From NCBI GenBank assembly GCA_964427185.1, contig CAYRSN010000016.1, forward strand, positions 1 through 30,753: a DNA stretch of 30,753 nucleotides, given 5' to 3'. The notes under the pieces were generated by a model. That model searched no databases. It was given only the letters and a program-made list of their open reading frames with translations, and had not been told where the DNA came from. Within the stretch, counting starts at the first letter, position 1, and the number at the start of each line of letters is the position of its first letter. Position numbers and translations under genes: made by a program. This DNA is from Sulfurivirga sp964427185. GTDB lineage: Bacteria; Pseudomonadota; Gammaproteobacteria; Thiomicrospirales; Thiomicrospiraceae. Below, in pieces: positions 8,308 through 15,359 of the stretch.

Positions 8308-9288
8308 ATGGGCAAACACACTCGACGCAAACTCAATGAACAGCAAAAACGCCGTGTCGCACAACGTCGTCAGAGCACACAACTCACAGACGCTGAAAAA
8401 GCACAGGCCAAACAAGGCATTGTGATTACAAACTTTGGTAAACGAGTCTTATTAGAAGACAAACAGGGACAACAGCACAACTGCGCCATCCGTCAACACT
8501 TAGGCAAACTGGTCGCTGGAGATCGCGTATTATGGCTGGCAGCCCCTGAACCAGTCGTCATTGCATGTGAGCCCCGTCAAAGCGTACTCTCTCGCCCCGG
8601 CTTTCGCGGGCAGGATCGCATGATTGCCGCCAACCTGGATCGTATCAGCATTGTGGCACCACTTGATCCGGGCATTCATCCAGATATGATCGACCGCTAC
8701 TTAGTCGCCTGCTGTCAACAAGGCTTTGAGCCCTTACTGATCATTAACAAAACCGACCTGATTGAATCCGATGAACAATGGGAGGAAATTGCCGAAACTC
8801 TACTCACCTATGATGAGCTGGAGATCCCTCTTTTTCCTGTCTCTGCCGTAGACGGCAGCGGCCTTGATCTATTGCGCGACGCCCTCAAAACACATACCAC
8901 CGTTTTTGTAGGGCCTTCCGGTGCAGGGAAGTCCTCTCTTATCAAAGCCCTGATTCCCGATCTGGAAATCAAAGTAGGTGCGCTCTCCCATGCCACGGGG
9001 CTTGGTAAACACACTACGACAAACAGCGTGCTCTACCATCTGCCTGAAGGCGGTGATCTTATCGACTCCCCCGGCGTGCGTCTATTCAGCCCTGAAAAGC
9101 CAGAGACCCTGACCGACCTGGAAACCTGTTTTCCTGAAATTCACACCGCTGCAACAACTTGCCGCTTTAATAACTGCACCCATACGGATGAGCCCGGCTG
9201 CGCGGTACTCAAAGCCGTACAGGAAGGCGAGATTGCTTTTAGCCGTTACCATAGTTTCCAGCGCTTACGGGAGGAGTTTTGCATGTGA
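8308..9288 (+). CDS. rsgA: Small ribosomal subunit biogenesis GTPase RsgA
   Basis: A 326-residue circularly permuted GTPase that helps 30S maturation. The permuted order is visible: OB-fold N-domain, G4 NKTD at about 147, G1 GPSGAGKSS at about 202, G3 DSPG further on. The C-terminal zinc domain contains CRFNNCTHTDEPGC. It starts three bases after the selO stop and is the last gene of the M48-phhB-selO-rsgA run. It lies close to orn, a frequent pairing in the class. Confidence 0.96.
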   Translation: MGKHTRRKLNEQQKRRVAQRRQSTQLTDAEKAQAKQGIVITNFGKRVLLEDKQGQQHNCAIRQHLGKLVAGDRVLWLAAPEPVVIACEPRQSVLSRPGFRGQDRMIAANLDRISIVAPLDPGIHPDMIDRYLVACCQQGFEPLLIINKTDLIESDEQWEEIAETLLTYDELEIPLFPVSAVDGSGLDLLRDALKTHTTVFVGPSGAGKSSLIKALIPDLEIKVGALSHATGLGKHTTTNSVLYHLPEGGDLIDSPGVRLFSPEKPETLTDLETCFPEIHTAATTCRFNNCTHTDEPGCAVLKAVQEGEIAFSRYHSFQRLREEFCM

Positions 9289-9292
9289 CACT

Positions 9293-9311
9293 TGAAATGA
9301 TAATTGTTTTT
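9293..9311. promoter_or_regulatory. Possible Fur box upstream of the cytochrome b561 gene
   Basis: TGAAATGATAATTGTTTTT matches 12 of 19 positions of the Fur consensus, including an unbroken AATGATAAT core. It lies 57 bases upstream of the b561 ATG and just past the rsgA stop. No Fur gene is in the window, so the call rests on the match alone. Confidence 0.25.
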
Positions 9312-9367
9312 ATTTACAATCTAGCTTTCTTTTGCCAACAACATCAATCGATATCAGGAGTAAACAT

Positions 9368-9907
9368 ATGTGGAACACTGAAACCCATTATGGTTTGATC
9401 AGTCGGGCGCTACACTGGGGAATCGCGCTACTATTTTTTGCCAATTTCTTACTCGGCCTTTTAGGTGAAGATTTTGCAGAAGACAACGAGGCACTGTAAC
9501 AAGCACTCCTAAACCTCCACAGCACACTGGGTCTTTTGCTGCTCCTATTGGTCATCACGCGTATTGTGCTGAACAAATTTCAGCGCTCACCCCAACCTCC
9601 AGTGACCATGTCCGCTTTTGAAATTAAGCTGGCTCGACTTATGAAAAGCACGCTGAACCTTTTAATCATCCTGATTACCATTTCAGGCATCGTATCACTC
9701 AACACCAAAGGGGAAGCAGCGGTCTTTTTTAACTGGTCACTTCCCATACTTTTTGCCGACAATCATGATTTACATGAAGCGGCGGAAGAAGTGCATGAGT
9801 TTTCGGCCTTTTTACTGATGGGGCTGGTTGGTTTACATGCTGCAGCCGCCCTTAAACATCACTTCATTGATCGAGATGAAATACTGAACCGCATGCTTGG
9901 AAAATGA
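9368..9907 (+). pseudogene. Cytochrome b561-type membrane haem protein, interrupted by in-frame TAA
   Basis: The frame reads MWNTETHYGLISRALHW onward and covers about 179 codons, a full-length bacterial b561 (CybB-like) protein, with one in-frame TAA at 9497-9499 (codon 44). Both sides are clearly one protein. The N-terminal helix has 'RALHWGIALLFFANFLLG'. After the stop come a second helix ('HSTLGLLLLLLVITR'), a third, and the HEAAEEVHEFSAF and GLHAAAALKHHF histidines expected as haem ligands. CAA to TAA (Gln to stop) is the simplest origin. RBS ATCAGGAG precedes the ATG. Such proteins shuttle electrons from quinol across the inner membrane. It is either a very recent pseudogene or a suppressed stop. 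The next in-frame ATG after the stop (9608) would omit two haem-bearing helices. Confidence 0.85.
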
Positions 9908-9911
9908 TCTA

Positions 9912-9932
9912 ATCCCCTCATCACGAGGGGAT
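9912..9932. terminator. Hairpin after cytochrome b561 gene and small antisense ORF
   Basis: A perfect 8-bp stem, ATCCCCTC / GAGGGGAT, with loop ATCAC. It sits between the b561 stop and the end of the opposing small ORF. It lacks a proper U-tract on either side, so it may be a weak terminator or an mRNA 3'-end stabiliser. Confidence 0.5.
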
Positions 9933-9938
9933 AACCGT

Positions 9939-10118
9939 TTAAGCACCGGCTAAAAATAACGAAACACCATATAAAAGCGCCACCGAAGCCAATGTGACCC
10001 CCAGCCAGAACAAAAAGAGCTTTAATAAAGGCACACTCCGTCCAATCAATCTCAGCACCCAGAAGCTGACCAGCGTCATCACCACCACAAACACCCAGAA
10101 CCGAATAATCATTAACAT
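9939..10118 (-). CDS. Small two-helix membrane protein (59 aa), hypothetical
   Basis: An ATG at 10118 (minus strand) opens 59 codons ending in TAA at 9939. It is preceded by the good ribosome binding site AGGGGA nine bases upstream. The product begins MLMIIRFWVFVVVMTLVSF and has two hydrophobic segments (about 3-24 and 34-57), split by the basic turn RLIGRS and LLK. I do not recognise a family. It fills a gap between two plus-strand genes and is antisense to them, with a hairpin just past its stop. The RBS and amphipathic pattern argue for a real gene; its shortness argues for caution. Confidence 0.55.
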   Translation of the reverse strand: MLMIIRFWVFVVVMTLVSFWVLRLIGRSVPLLKLFLFWLGVTLASVALLYGVSLFLAGA

Positions 10119-10168
10119 TTTCTAATCCCCTATAAATATATATTTCATTTTTTAATAATATGTTTATC

Positions 10169-10174
10169 TATAAT
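10169..10174 (+). promoter_or_regulatory. Candidate -10 for the YeeE/YedE pair
   Basis: A perfect TATAAT lies 44 bases before the ATG of the first transporter gene in a very AT-rich stretch. The -35 region is poor (TCATTT or CATTTT at the right distance). Confidence 0.35.
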
Positions 10175-10217
10175 AACCAGAACCAGTGAAACGAAATCAT
10201 AACAGGAGCACTCAACC

Positions 10218-10805
10218 ATGTACCCAAAAGGTGAATGGAACTGGCTAAAAGGTGGCTTGGCCATGGCGGCAGTCGCCATTGCGGCCTTTCTACTAATCAA
10301 GCCGATCGGCGTCTCCACGCAATTTGCAGTGGTAGATACCATGATCTGGAAGGCCATTGATCCGGAGATTGTACAGAAAGAAGAAAAAAACGGCAAAGTG
10401 GTTTATTCGAGCACTAACGCTTACATCAACAAGTCCAACGCTTCTTACGCTCGCTCCGCCGACAACCCGGTAAATTATGGCTTGATTTTTGTACTGGCCA
10501 TGATCGGCGGTGTCGTGCTTTCCATTCTCACAGGCGGTCCCAAGCCTTCAGCAGAAGAGAGAAAAGTACCTGAAGGCTTCCGACGTTATTTCGGCTTCAG
10601 GCCTGCGCTGCGCTACACGCTGGCCTTCATTGGCGGAGTCTTAACCCTTTATGGTGCGCGTTTAGCAGGCGGTTGTACCTCAGGGCACATGATCAGCGGC
10701 ATCTCTCAAACAGCCGTTTCCAGCTTGTTATTTGCTGCCGGCGCTTTTGCAACAGCGATTCCACTTGCCATCTGGCTCTATCGCAAACGGGGAGGAACTG
10801 AATAA
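10218..10805 (+). CDS. YeeE/YedE family sulfur transporter, first half-protein
   Basis: A 195-residue membrane protein of the sulfur-transport family (PF04143, TsuA/PmpA-like). Hydrophobic segments are at about 13-32, 87-106, 131-150 and 166-186. The conserved Cys motif GGCTSGHMISG is around Cys153, the kind of thiol that relays thiosulfate or persulfide sulfur in TsuA. A polar stretch of about 45 residues between the first two helices is probably periplasmic. It lacks the duplicated half found in full-length YeeE and is followed by a second half-size gene overlapping by one base (TAATG), so the two probably form one transporter. The substrate is not shown by sequence. Confidence 0.85.
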   Translation: MYPKGEWNWLKGGLAMAAVAIAAFLLIKPIGVSTQFAVVDTMIWKAIDPEIVQKEEKNGKVVYSSTNAYINKSNASYARSADNPVNYGLIFVLAMIGGVVLSILTGGPKPSAEERKVPEGFRRYFGFRPALRYTLAFIGGVLTLYGARLAGGCTSGHMISGISQTAVSSLLFAAGAFATAIPLAIWLYRKRGGTE

Positions 10806-11383
10806 TGGAAATTCTGCTGGCCATTTTATTGGGAGGCGCATTCGGATTTGTACTCCACCGTATCGGTGCTACAAACCCTACTCGCTTAATCGACATGCTG
10901 CGCCTGTCCGACTTGAAACTGGAAAAAATCATTCTGTTTTCAATTGGTCTAACTATGATTGCACTATTCACCATCAACACACTATTCCCCGGCGCAATCC
11001 ACTTCAGTATTCGTGCAGCCTACTGGGGCGTGCTGGTTGGCGGGCTGATCTTTGGAATTGGCTTTGCACTGTCTGCCCTATGCCCGGGCACAGGTGTCGC
11101 TGCCTTAGGCGAAGGACGCCTGGATGCTGTTTTTTATGTATTAGGCGGCTTGGTAGGAACTTTTCTGATTGCCATCACCTGGAAAGACCTGACCCAAACC
11201 CCTCTGTTTCACTTGGTCAGCGACCTGGGTGCCAAGCCCACTTTGGCAGAAGGTGTCATACGAAATGGGCACATAATGCCTGCGGTCTTTGACAGCATAC
11301 CGGGGATTGTTGTGGCGCTGGTTTTTGGCGGTGCACTGATTGCGCTGGCATTTATCCTGCCGCAGAAAATCCGCAACAAATAA
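10805..11383 (+). CDS. YeeE/YedE family sulfur transporter, second half-protein
   Basis: A 192-residue partner of the preceding gene. It begins 'MEILLAILLGGAFGFVLHRIG' and carries the family Cys motif 'GFALSALCPGTGVAALGEGR' (Cys93). About four to five membrane segments are visible. The tandem layout of two half-size proteins with GCTSGH in the first and CPGTG in the second is as in PmpA/PmpB-type pairs. The family imports thiosulfate or other sulfur species, which would fit a sulfur-using lifestyle. Start and stop overlap indicates coupled translation. The flanking cytochrome genes suggest a link to sulfur-compound electron transfer (inference). Confidence 0.85.
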   Translation: MEILLAILLGGAFGFVLHRIGATNPTRLIDMLRLSDLKLEKIILFSIGLTMIALFTINTLFPGAIHFSIRAAYWGVLVGGLIFGIGFALSALCPGTGVAALGEGRLDAVFYVLGGLVGTFLIAITWKDLTQTPLFHLVSDLGAKPTLAEGVIRNGHIMPAVFDSIPGIVVALVFGGALIALAFILPQKIRNK

Positions 11384-11485
11384 CCAACCTTTTCAAGCCC
11401 TCTATTTGCAAAGGTAGAAAGCTTTACGGATAATAGAAAATCGGTGATGTTTGGCAAACGGAACATCTCAAGGCTTTCGTAAGAC

Positions 11486-11509
11486 TTTATACTTTTAATG
11501 AAGTATAAA
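11486..11509. promoter_or_regulatory. Perfect 9-bp inverted repeat upstream of cytochrome c gene
   Basis: Arms TTTATACTT and AAGTATAAA are separated by TTAATG and centred about 60 bases before the cytochrome c ATG. There is no U-tract after it, so it is a poor terminator. It is better read as an operator or a 5'-UTR stem-loop. Confidence 0.45.
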
Positions 11510-11558
11510 AGCTTTAATATAAAACTTAAACAGGCTTTAAAACCAAAGGAGAGCCTCC

Positions 11559-11870
11559 ATGAAAAAAGTAATGATCGCTCTGGCCGCGGCCGGCATGATG
11601 TCTTTCGGTGCTTCTGCATTTGCAGGAGATGCTGCTGCAGGAAAAGCTATCTACGGTTCAAGCTGTGCAGGTTGTCACGGTGCTAACGGTGAAGGTGGTG
11701 TTGGTCCTAAGCTGGCCGGCCAGTCCGCTAAAGACATTGCAGACAAAATGCATAAATATAAAGCTGGCGAGCAGGTTGGCCCTATGACTGCCATGATGGC
11801 TCCTATGGCTACTGGGCTGTCTGATGCAGATATTGAGAACATCGCTGCCTTTATCGCAACGCTGAAGTAA
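11559..11870 (+). CDS. Small class I cytochrome c (c553/c4-type monohaem)
   Basis: A 103-residue periplasmic electron carrier. The signal peptide is about residues 1-22, ending SAFA before GDAAAGKAIY. The haem attachment site CAGCH is at 36-40, then 'GVGPKLAGQ'. Met ligand candidates lie in PMTAMMAPMATGLSD and the C-terminal helix is DIENIAAFIATL. RBS AAAGGAG. Such proteins carry electrons to terminal oxidases or from sulfur oxidation complexes. It is intact, unlike the related cytochrome c gene 107 bases downstream, and is followed by its own terminator. Confidence 0.93.
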   Translation: MKKVMIALAAAGMMSFGASAFAGDAAAGKAIYGSSCAGCHGANGEGGVGPKLAGQSAKDIADKMHKYKAGEQVGPMTAMMAPMATGLSDADIENIAAFIATLK

Positions 11871-11891
11871 TGCGAGTACAGCTGTGATAAG

Positions 11892-11916
11892 AAACCGCCT
11901 ACGGGCGGTTTTTTTA
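11892..11916 (+). terminator. Rho-independent terminator of cytochrome c gene
   Basis: Stem AAACCGCC / GGCGGTTT with loop TACG, then a run of T residues, 21 bases past the stop codon. Confidence 0.9.
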
Positions 11917-11977
11917 TCACCAATCCTCAAAAATCAACGTGTTAAAATCAGAAACAACTTTCTCAAAGGAGCCCACT

Positions 11978-12271
11978 ATGAAAAAGCTTTCTTACATCTT
12001 GGCCATCAGCTTCATCGTCAGTGGTGTCGCTCACGCTTAAATGCCCGCCAAAGTGCAAGCCTGTATCGGATGTCATGGACAAGATGGCAACAGCACTTCC
12101 CCTATTTTTCCTAAACTGGCAGGACAACATGCGTAATACTTAGAAAATGCTTTGAAAGCTTACCGTGACGGTTTCCGCCGCAATGACATGATGAGCCGTT
12201 TTGCCAAAGGGCTGACCGATGAAGAAATCAAGCAGATCGCTCAATATTACGCCAGCCAGAAAGCAAAATAA
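11978..12271 (+). pseudogene. Second small cytochrome c gene with two in-frame TAA codons
   Basis: RBS AAAGGAG precedes ATG 11978. The frame encodes signal peptide MKKLSYILAISFIVSGVAHA, then TAA (12038-12040, codon 21), MPAKVQACIGCHGQDG with an intact haem site CIGCH, FPKLAGQHA, TAA (12134-12136, codon 53), and YLENALKAYRDGF with a normal C-terminal helix ending ASQKAK. Everything but the two stops is typical of a 97-residue c553-like protein, including frame, signal peptide and haem motif. Related proteins commonly read GQHA(Q/D/A)YL at the second site, so CAA (Gln) is the likely ancestral codon; Gln also fits the first. ATG follows the first TAA immediately, but reinitiation there would give a 31-residue product without signal peptide. 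Most likely a recent pseudogene. Confidence 0.85.
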
Positions 12272-12301
12272 TCACTAAGCCACTTGCGTGGCTTAGTGAT
12301 T
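12270..12301. terminator. Hairpin between convergent cytochrome c gene and pdxJ
   Basis: A perfect 14-bp stem AATCACTAAGCCAC / GTGGCTTAGTGATT with a TTGC loop. It overlaps the stop of the plus-strand gene and ends two bases before the pdxJ stop codon. T-rich sequence follows on the minus strand. Probably a shared bidirectional terminator. Confidence 0.75.
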
Positions 12302-12302
12302 A

Positions 12303-13061
12303 CTAACAGCCATATGCACACTGCATTGCACGTGCTTCTACCATCAGGCGCTTCATTTCACGAACAGCCTCAGCAAAACCGACAAACAGGGCATGCGCTA
12401 CAATTGCGTGACCAATATTAAGTTCTACAACTTCCGGCAACGCAGCAATGGGCTGTACATTATGATAGTGCAAACCATGCCCGGCATTGACCTGCAAACC
12501 TAAACTGTGTGCATAACGCGCTGCTTCTGCAATACGTCGCAACTCCTGTTGCTGTTTTTCTTGAGAAACCGCCCCCAAATCCGCATAGTGTCCTGTATGC
12601 AGCTCTATCACGGGTGCTCCTGTTTCCTTGGCCGCATCAATCTGTGCCTGATCGGCATCAATAAACAAAGAAACTCTAATACCCGATTCACTTAATTGCG
12701 CACAAACCTCTTTCAGGCGACCTACTTGGCTTAATACATCCAGCCCCCCTTCTGTCGTCAGCTCTTCTCGACGCTCCGGCACCAGACAAACATCTTCAGG
12801 CTTCATATGAGTAGCAATCCCTACCATCTCATCTGTTGCGGCCATTTCCAAATTGACTTTTGTCTGGCGCAGCGCAATCAAACGCGCAACATCCTCATCC
12901 TGAATATGACGACGGTCTTCTCGCAGGTGCAGAGTGATGCTGTCTGCCCCCGCCTGCTCTGCATCCATTGCAGCTTTAAGCGGACAAGGGTAACGCGTCC
13001 CTCGAGCCTGCCGCAAAGTTGCAACATGATCTATATTCACACCTAAATAAATGGGGCTCAT
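12303..13061 (-). CDS. pdxJ: Pyridoxine 5'-phosphate synthase
   Basis: A 252-residue TIM-barrel enzyme that condenses 1-deoxyxylulose 5-phosphate with 3-amino-2-oxopropyl phosphate to give pyridoxine 5'-phosphate. Visible motifs: 'GVNIDHVATLRQARGTRYP' at the N-terminus, 'LHLREDRRHIQDEDV', 'VNLEMAAT', 'VCLVPERREELTTEGGLDV' and 'VNAGHGLHYHNV'. I take ATG 13061, which overlaps the recO stop as ATGA and gives the standard MSPIYLGVNIDH start; the frame is open 60 bases further but lies inside recO. Last gene of the lepA operon. Confidence 0.96.
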   Translation of the reverse strand: MSPIYLGVNIDHVATLRQARGTRYPCPLKAAMDAEQAGADSITLHLREDRRHIQDEDVARLIALRQTKVNLEMAATDEMVGIATHMKPEDVCLVPERREELTTEGGLDVLSQVGRLKEVCAQLSESGIRVSLFIDADQAQIDAAKETGAPVIELHTGHYADLGAVSQEKQQQELRRIAEAARYAHSLGLQVNAGHGLHYHNVQPIAALPEVVELNIGHAIVAHALFVGFAEAVREMKRLMVEARAMQCAYGC

Positions 13062-13753
13062 GCCTTTATCCTTTTTTGTTTCCAAAGTTGTTGGCTTTTC
13101 AAAGGGCGTGTACCAAGCCAATATTGCAATACCTGCTGCATAAATCGCTTCTGTTCAATCCCGCAGTCTTGCTGCTGCTCCCCCTGTAAAAGGGCTTGCA
13201 AGCAGCGCCCTGAAATACCCTGCAATACAGGAACCACCCCTTCCTGCGGTGTCCAACGGTAGATCTGATCCAGCTGAAAACGCTCGGGTAAACACAGCTG
13301 AGCACCAATACTGCTCAGAACACTTAACTCATACTGACGCAATAACCAGGCCTGAGCGGCACGCGCTGTTTGCTGCGAAAGCGCAGCAATAATCATTTCA
13401 TAGTGGAAAAACAGGGTTTCACACCCCAGACCCAGGGGCAGCAGGCGATGGCTTAACTCATTCATATACAACCCGCACAACAGGCTTTCATGGCAGAGCA
13501 AGGTCGTATTTTCAGCCTCAAAGCCCGATAAAGTCACCAAGCCCGTTTGTGCTTTTTCTCGCCAACGCAGTTTCAGGCGGCTAAAGGGCTGCAGCCATGC
13601 CTGTTTTTCCCGTTGAGTACGCCCTCGCCCCCGCACCCCTCTTGCAACTGCTTCGATACGGCCATATTCCGGCGTCAGCAGAGTCAGCAGAAAGCTGGTT
13701 TCCCGGAAGGGACGGCGGTGTAATACATAACCGGGCTGTTCCACCCACGCCAT
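13058..13753 (-). CDS. recO: DNA repair protein RecO
   Basis: A 231-residue mediator that loads RecA onto SSB-coated gaps in the RecFOR pathway and anneals strands. The N-terminal OB-fold contains 'GYVLHRRPFRETSFLLTLLT' and 'GVRGRGR'. The helical C-domain includes 'GLYMNELSHRLLP' and is typical of gammaproteobacterial RecO, lacking the zinc cysteines of some other lineages. It starts three bases after era and overlaps pdxJ by four bases. Confidence 0.94.
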   Translation of the reverse strand: MAWVEQPGYVLHRRPFRETSFLLTLLTPEYGRIEAVARGVRGRGRTQREKQAWLQPFSRLKLRWREKAQTGLVTLSGFEAENTTLLCHESLLCGLYMNELSHRLLPLGLGCETLFFHYEMIIAALSQQTARAAQAWLLRQYELSVLSSIGAQLCLPERFQLDQIYRWTPQEGVVPVLQGISGRCLQALLQGEQQQDCGIEQKRFMQQVLQYWLGTRPLKSQQLWKQKRIKA

Positions 13754-13756
13754 AAC

Positions 13757-14674
13757 TTATGCTTCGTTATAGCCCAACGAGCTTAAAGCACGCTCATCAT
13801 CGGACCAGTTTGATTTTACTTTTACCCACAGCTCCAGATGTACCCGTGCATCCAGCAAGTGCATAATATCCTGCCGAGCCTCGGTGCCGACCCTCTTGAT
13901 TAACTGCCCTGCCTCACCTATCACAATCCGCTTCTGTCCTTCACGCTCAACCAGAATCGTAGCATGAATGACCCAGCGTGCTGCCTGTTCATCCCATTGC
14001 ATCTGCTCAATCTCTACCGTAGTACCATAAGGTACCTCATCACCCAGATAGCGCATGAGCTTTTCGCGGATCATTTCCGCAATCAGAAACTTGGTAGGCC
14101 GGTCGGTAACATAATCTTCCGGAAAAATCGGGGGCTGCTCAGGCAAGCACTGCACAATTTCATGCTCCAGTGCATCCAAATTGAGCTTGTGATAAGCAGA
14201 AACCGGCACGATAGCCTTAAAGTTTATCTTTTGGGAGACTTTCTCGATAAAGGGCAACAGATCATATTTGGCCTTGACCTGATCCACTTTATTAACAGCC
14301 ACAATCACAGGTGCTTTGACATCTACCAATAGCTTGGCCACCATATCATCTTCAGGTGTCCATTTATTTGCTTCCACCACAAAGACAATGGCATCCACAT
14401 CCACTAAAGCAGTTTTTGCCGCTCGGTTCATATAGCGATTAAGGGATTTTTTCACGCCACGGTGTAAACCTGGCGTATCCACCAGCACAATCTGATAACA
14501 GGGCGTGCTTTTAATGGCATGAATACGGTGACGAGTCGTTTGCGGTCGAGGTGCCGTAATGGTGATTTTCTGTCCAACAAGCTCATTAACCAGGGTAGAT
14601 TTGCCTACATTCGGCCGCCCGATCATCGAAACAAACCCGGCTTTAAAAATGCCCTCACACTGTTTAGAGCTCAT
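13757..14674 (-). CDS. era: GTPase Era
   Basis: A 305-residue GTPase that binds 16S rRNA and aids 30S assembly. G1 is GRPNVGKST near residue 19, switch I 'ITAPRPQTTRHRI', G3 DTPGLH, G4 NKVD. The C-terminal KH domain has the 'ERIVIGEAGQLIKRVG'-like stretch (here QKRIVIGEAGQLIKRVG). ATG 14674 is chosen because GGAG lies seven bases upstream; a GTG at 14680 is the alternative. The start overlaps the end of rnc by 11 bases. Confidence 0.96.
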   Translation of the reverse strand: MSSKQCEGIFKAGFVSMIGRPNVGKSTLVNELVGQKITITAPRPQTTRHRIHAIKSTPCYQIVLVDTPGLHRGVKKSLNRYMNRAAKTALVDVDAIVFVVEANKWTPEDDMVAKLLVDVKAPVIVAVNKVDQVKAKYDLLPFIEKVSQKINFKAIVPVSAYHKLNLDALEHEIVQCLPEQPPIFPEDYVTDRPTKFLIAEMIREKLMRYLGDEVPYGTTVEIEQMQWDEQAARWVIHATILVEREGQKRIVIGEAGQLIKRVGTEARQDIMHLLDARVHLELWVKVKSNWSDDERALSSLGYNEA

Positions 14675-15359
14675 TGGCACGCTCCAACTGTTCTAATGCT
14701 TTTTCAGCTGCCCGTTGCTCTGCTTTGCGACGGCTACCCGCCTCTGCCGTAAACGGCGGTTGCCCCTCCACCTGACAAGCCACTTCAAAAGTCTGATTAT
14801 GCGCAGGGCCTGTAATATTCAGTACTTCATATTTAGGCAGTGAAAGTTTGCGCTTCTGTAACCACTCCTGAAGCCGGGTTTTAGGATCTTTGCCTACTTT
14901 TTTAGGGTCGATTGCATCAAGCCGTTTTTCAAACAGCTGCAGCACCAGCCTGCGGCAGGCTTCTATACCCTGATCCAAATAAGTCGCGGCGATAATGGCT
15001 TCCACCGCATCGGCAAGAATAGAATCCCGCCGGTAGCCACCGCGTTTGAGCTCACCGCCACCGAGGATAAGATAATCACTCAGCCCAATCTCCCGTGCGA
15101 TCTCCGCCAATGTATCTCCCTTGACCAGATGAGCGCGCAAACGGCTCAAGTCGCCCTCGGGCCAACGGCCATGAGCCTGATACAGCGCCTCGGCAATAAT
15201 AAAATTCAGCAAACTATCTCCCAGAAATTCCAGTCGCTCATTGTTCTGCCCGGAGGCTGAACGATGGGTCAGTGCCTGCCTTAGCAGACAAGGCTGGTTA
15301 AACGACAGTGCCAACCTATCCGCCAGTGCACTCAGCTGCTGATCATCGAGCTTATTCAT
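14664..15359 (-). CDS. rnc: Ribonuclease III
   Basis: A 231-residue double-strand-specific endoribonuclease that processes rRNA precursors and many mRNAs. The signature NERLEFLGDS is at 40-49; the second acidic site is in 'DAVEAIIAATYLDQG'. The dsRNA-binding domain covers the last 70 residues ('DPKTRLQEWLQKRKLSLPKY', 'GSRRKAEQRAAEKALEQL'). Coupled to lepB by ATGA overlap. Confidence 0.97.
   Translation of the reverse strand: MNKLDDQQLSALADRLALSFNQPCLLRQALTHRSASGQNNERLEFLGDSLLNFIIAEALYQAHGRWPEGDLSRLRAHLVKGDTLAEIAREIGLSDYLILGGGELKRGGYRRDSILADAVEAIIAATYLDQGIEACRRLVLQLFEKRLDAIDPKKVGKDPKTRLQEWLQKRKLSLPKYEVLNITGPAHNQTFEVACQVEGQPPFTAEAGSRRKAEQRAAEKALEQLERANEL

Noticed and set aside
9497..12136. General reassignment of TAA to glutamine in this genome
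   Set aside because: Many intact genes in the window end in TAA with normal C-termini (cNMP protein, selO, psd, transporter genes), so global recoding would extend them; only local suppression or recent mutation remains possible.
13062..13121. N-terminal 20-residue extension of PdxJ
   Set aside because: It lies inside recO; ATG 13061 overlaps the recO stop as ATGA and gives the standard PdxJ start.
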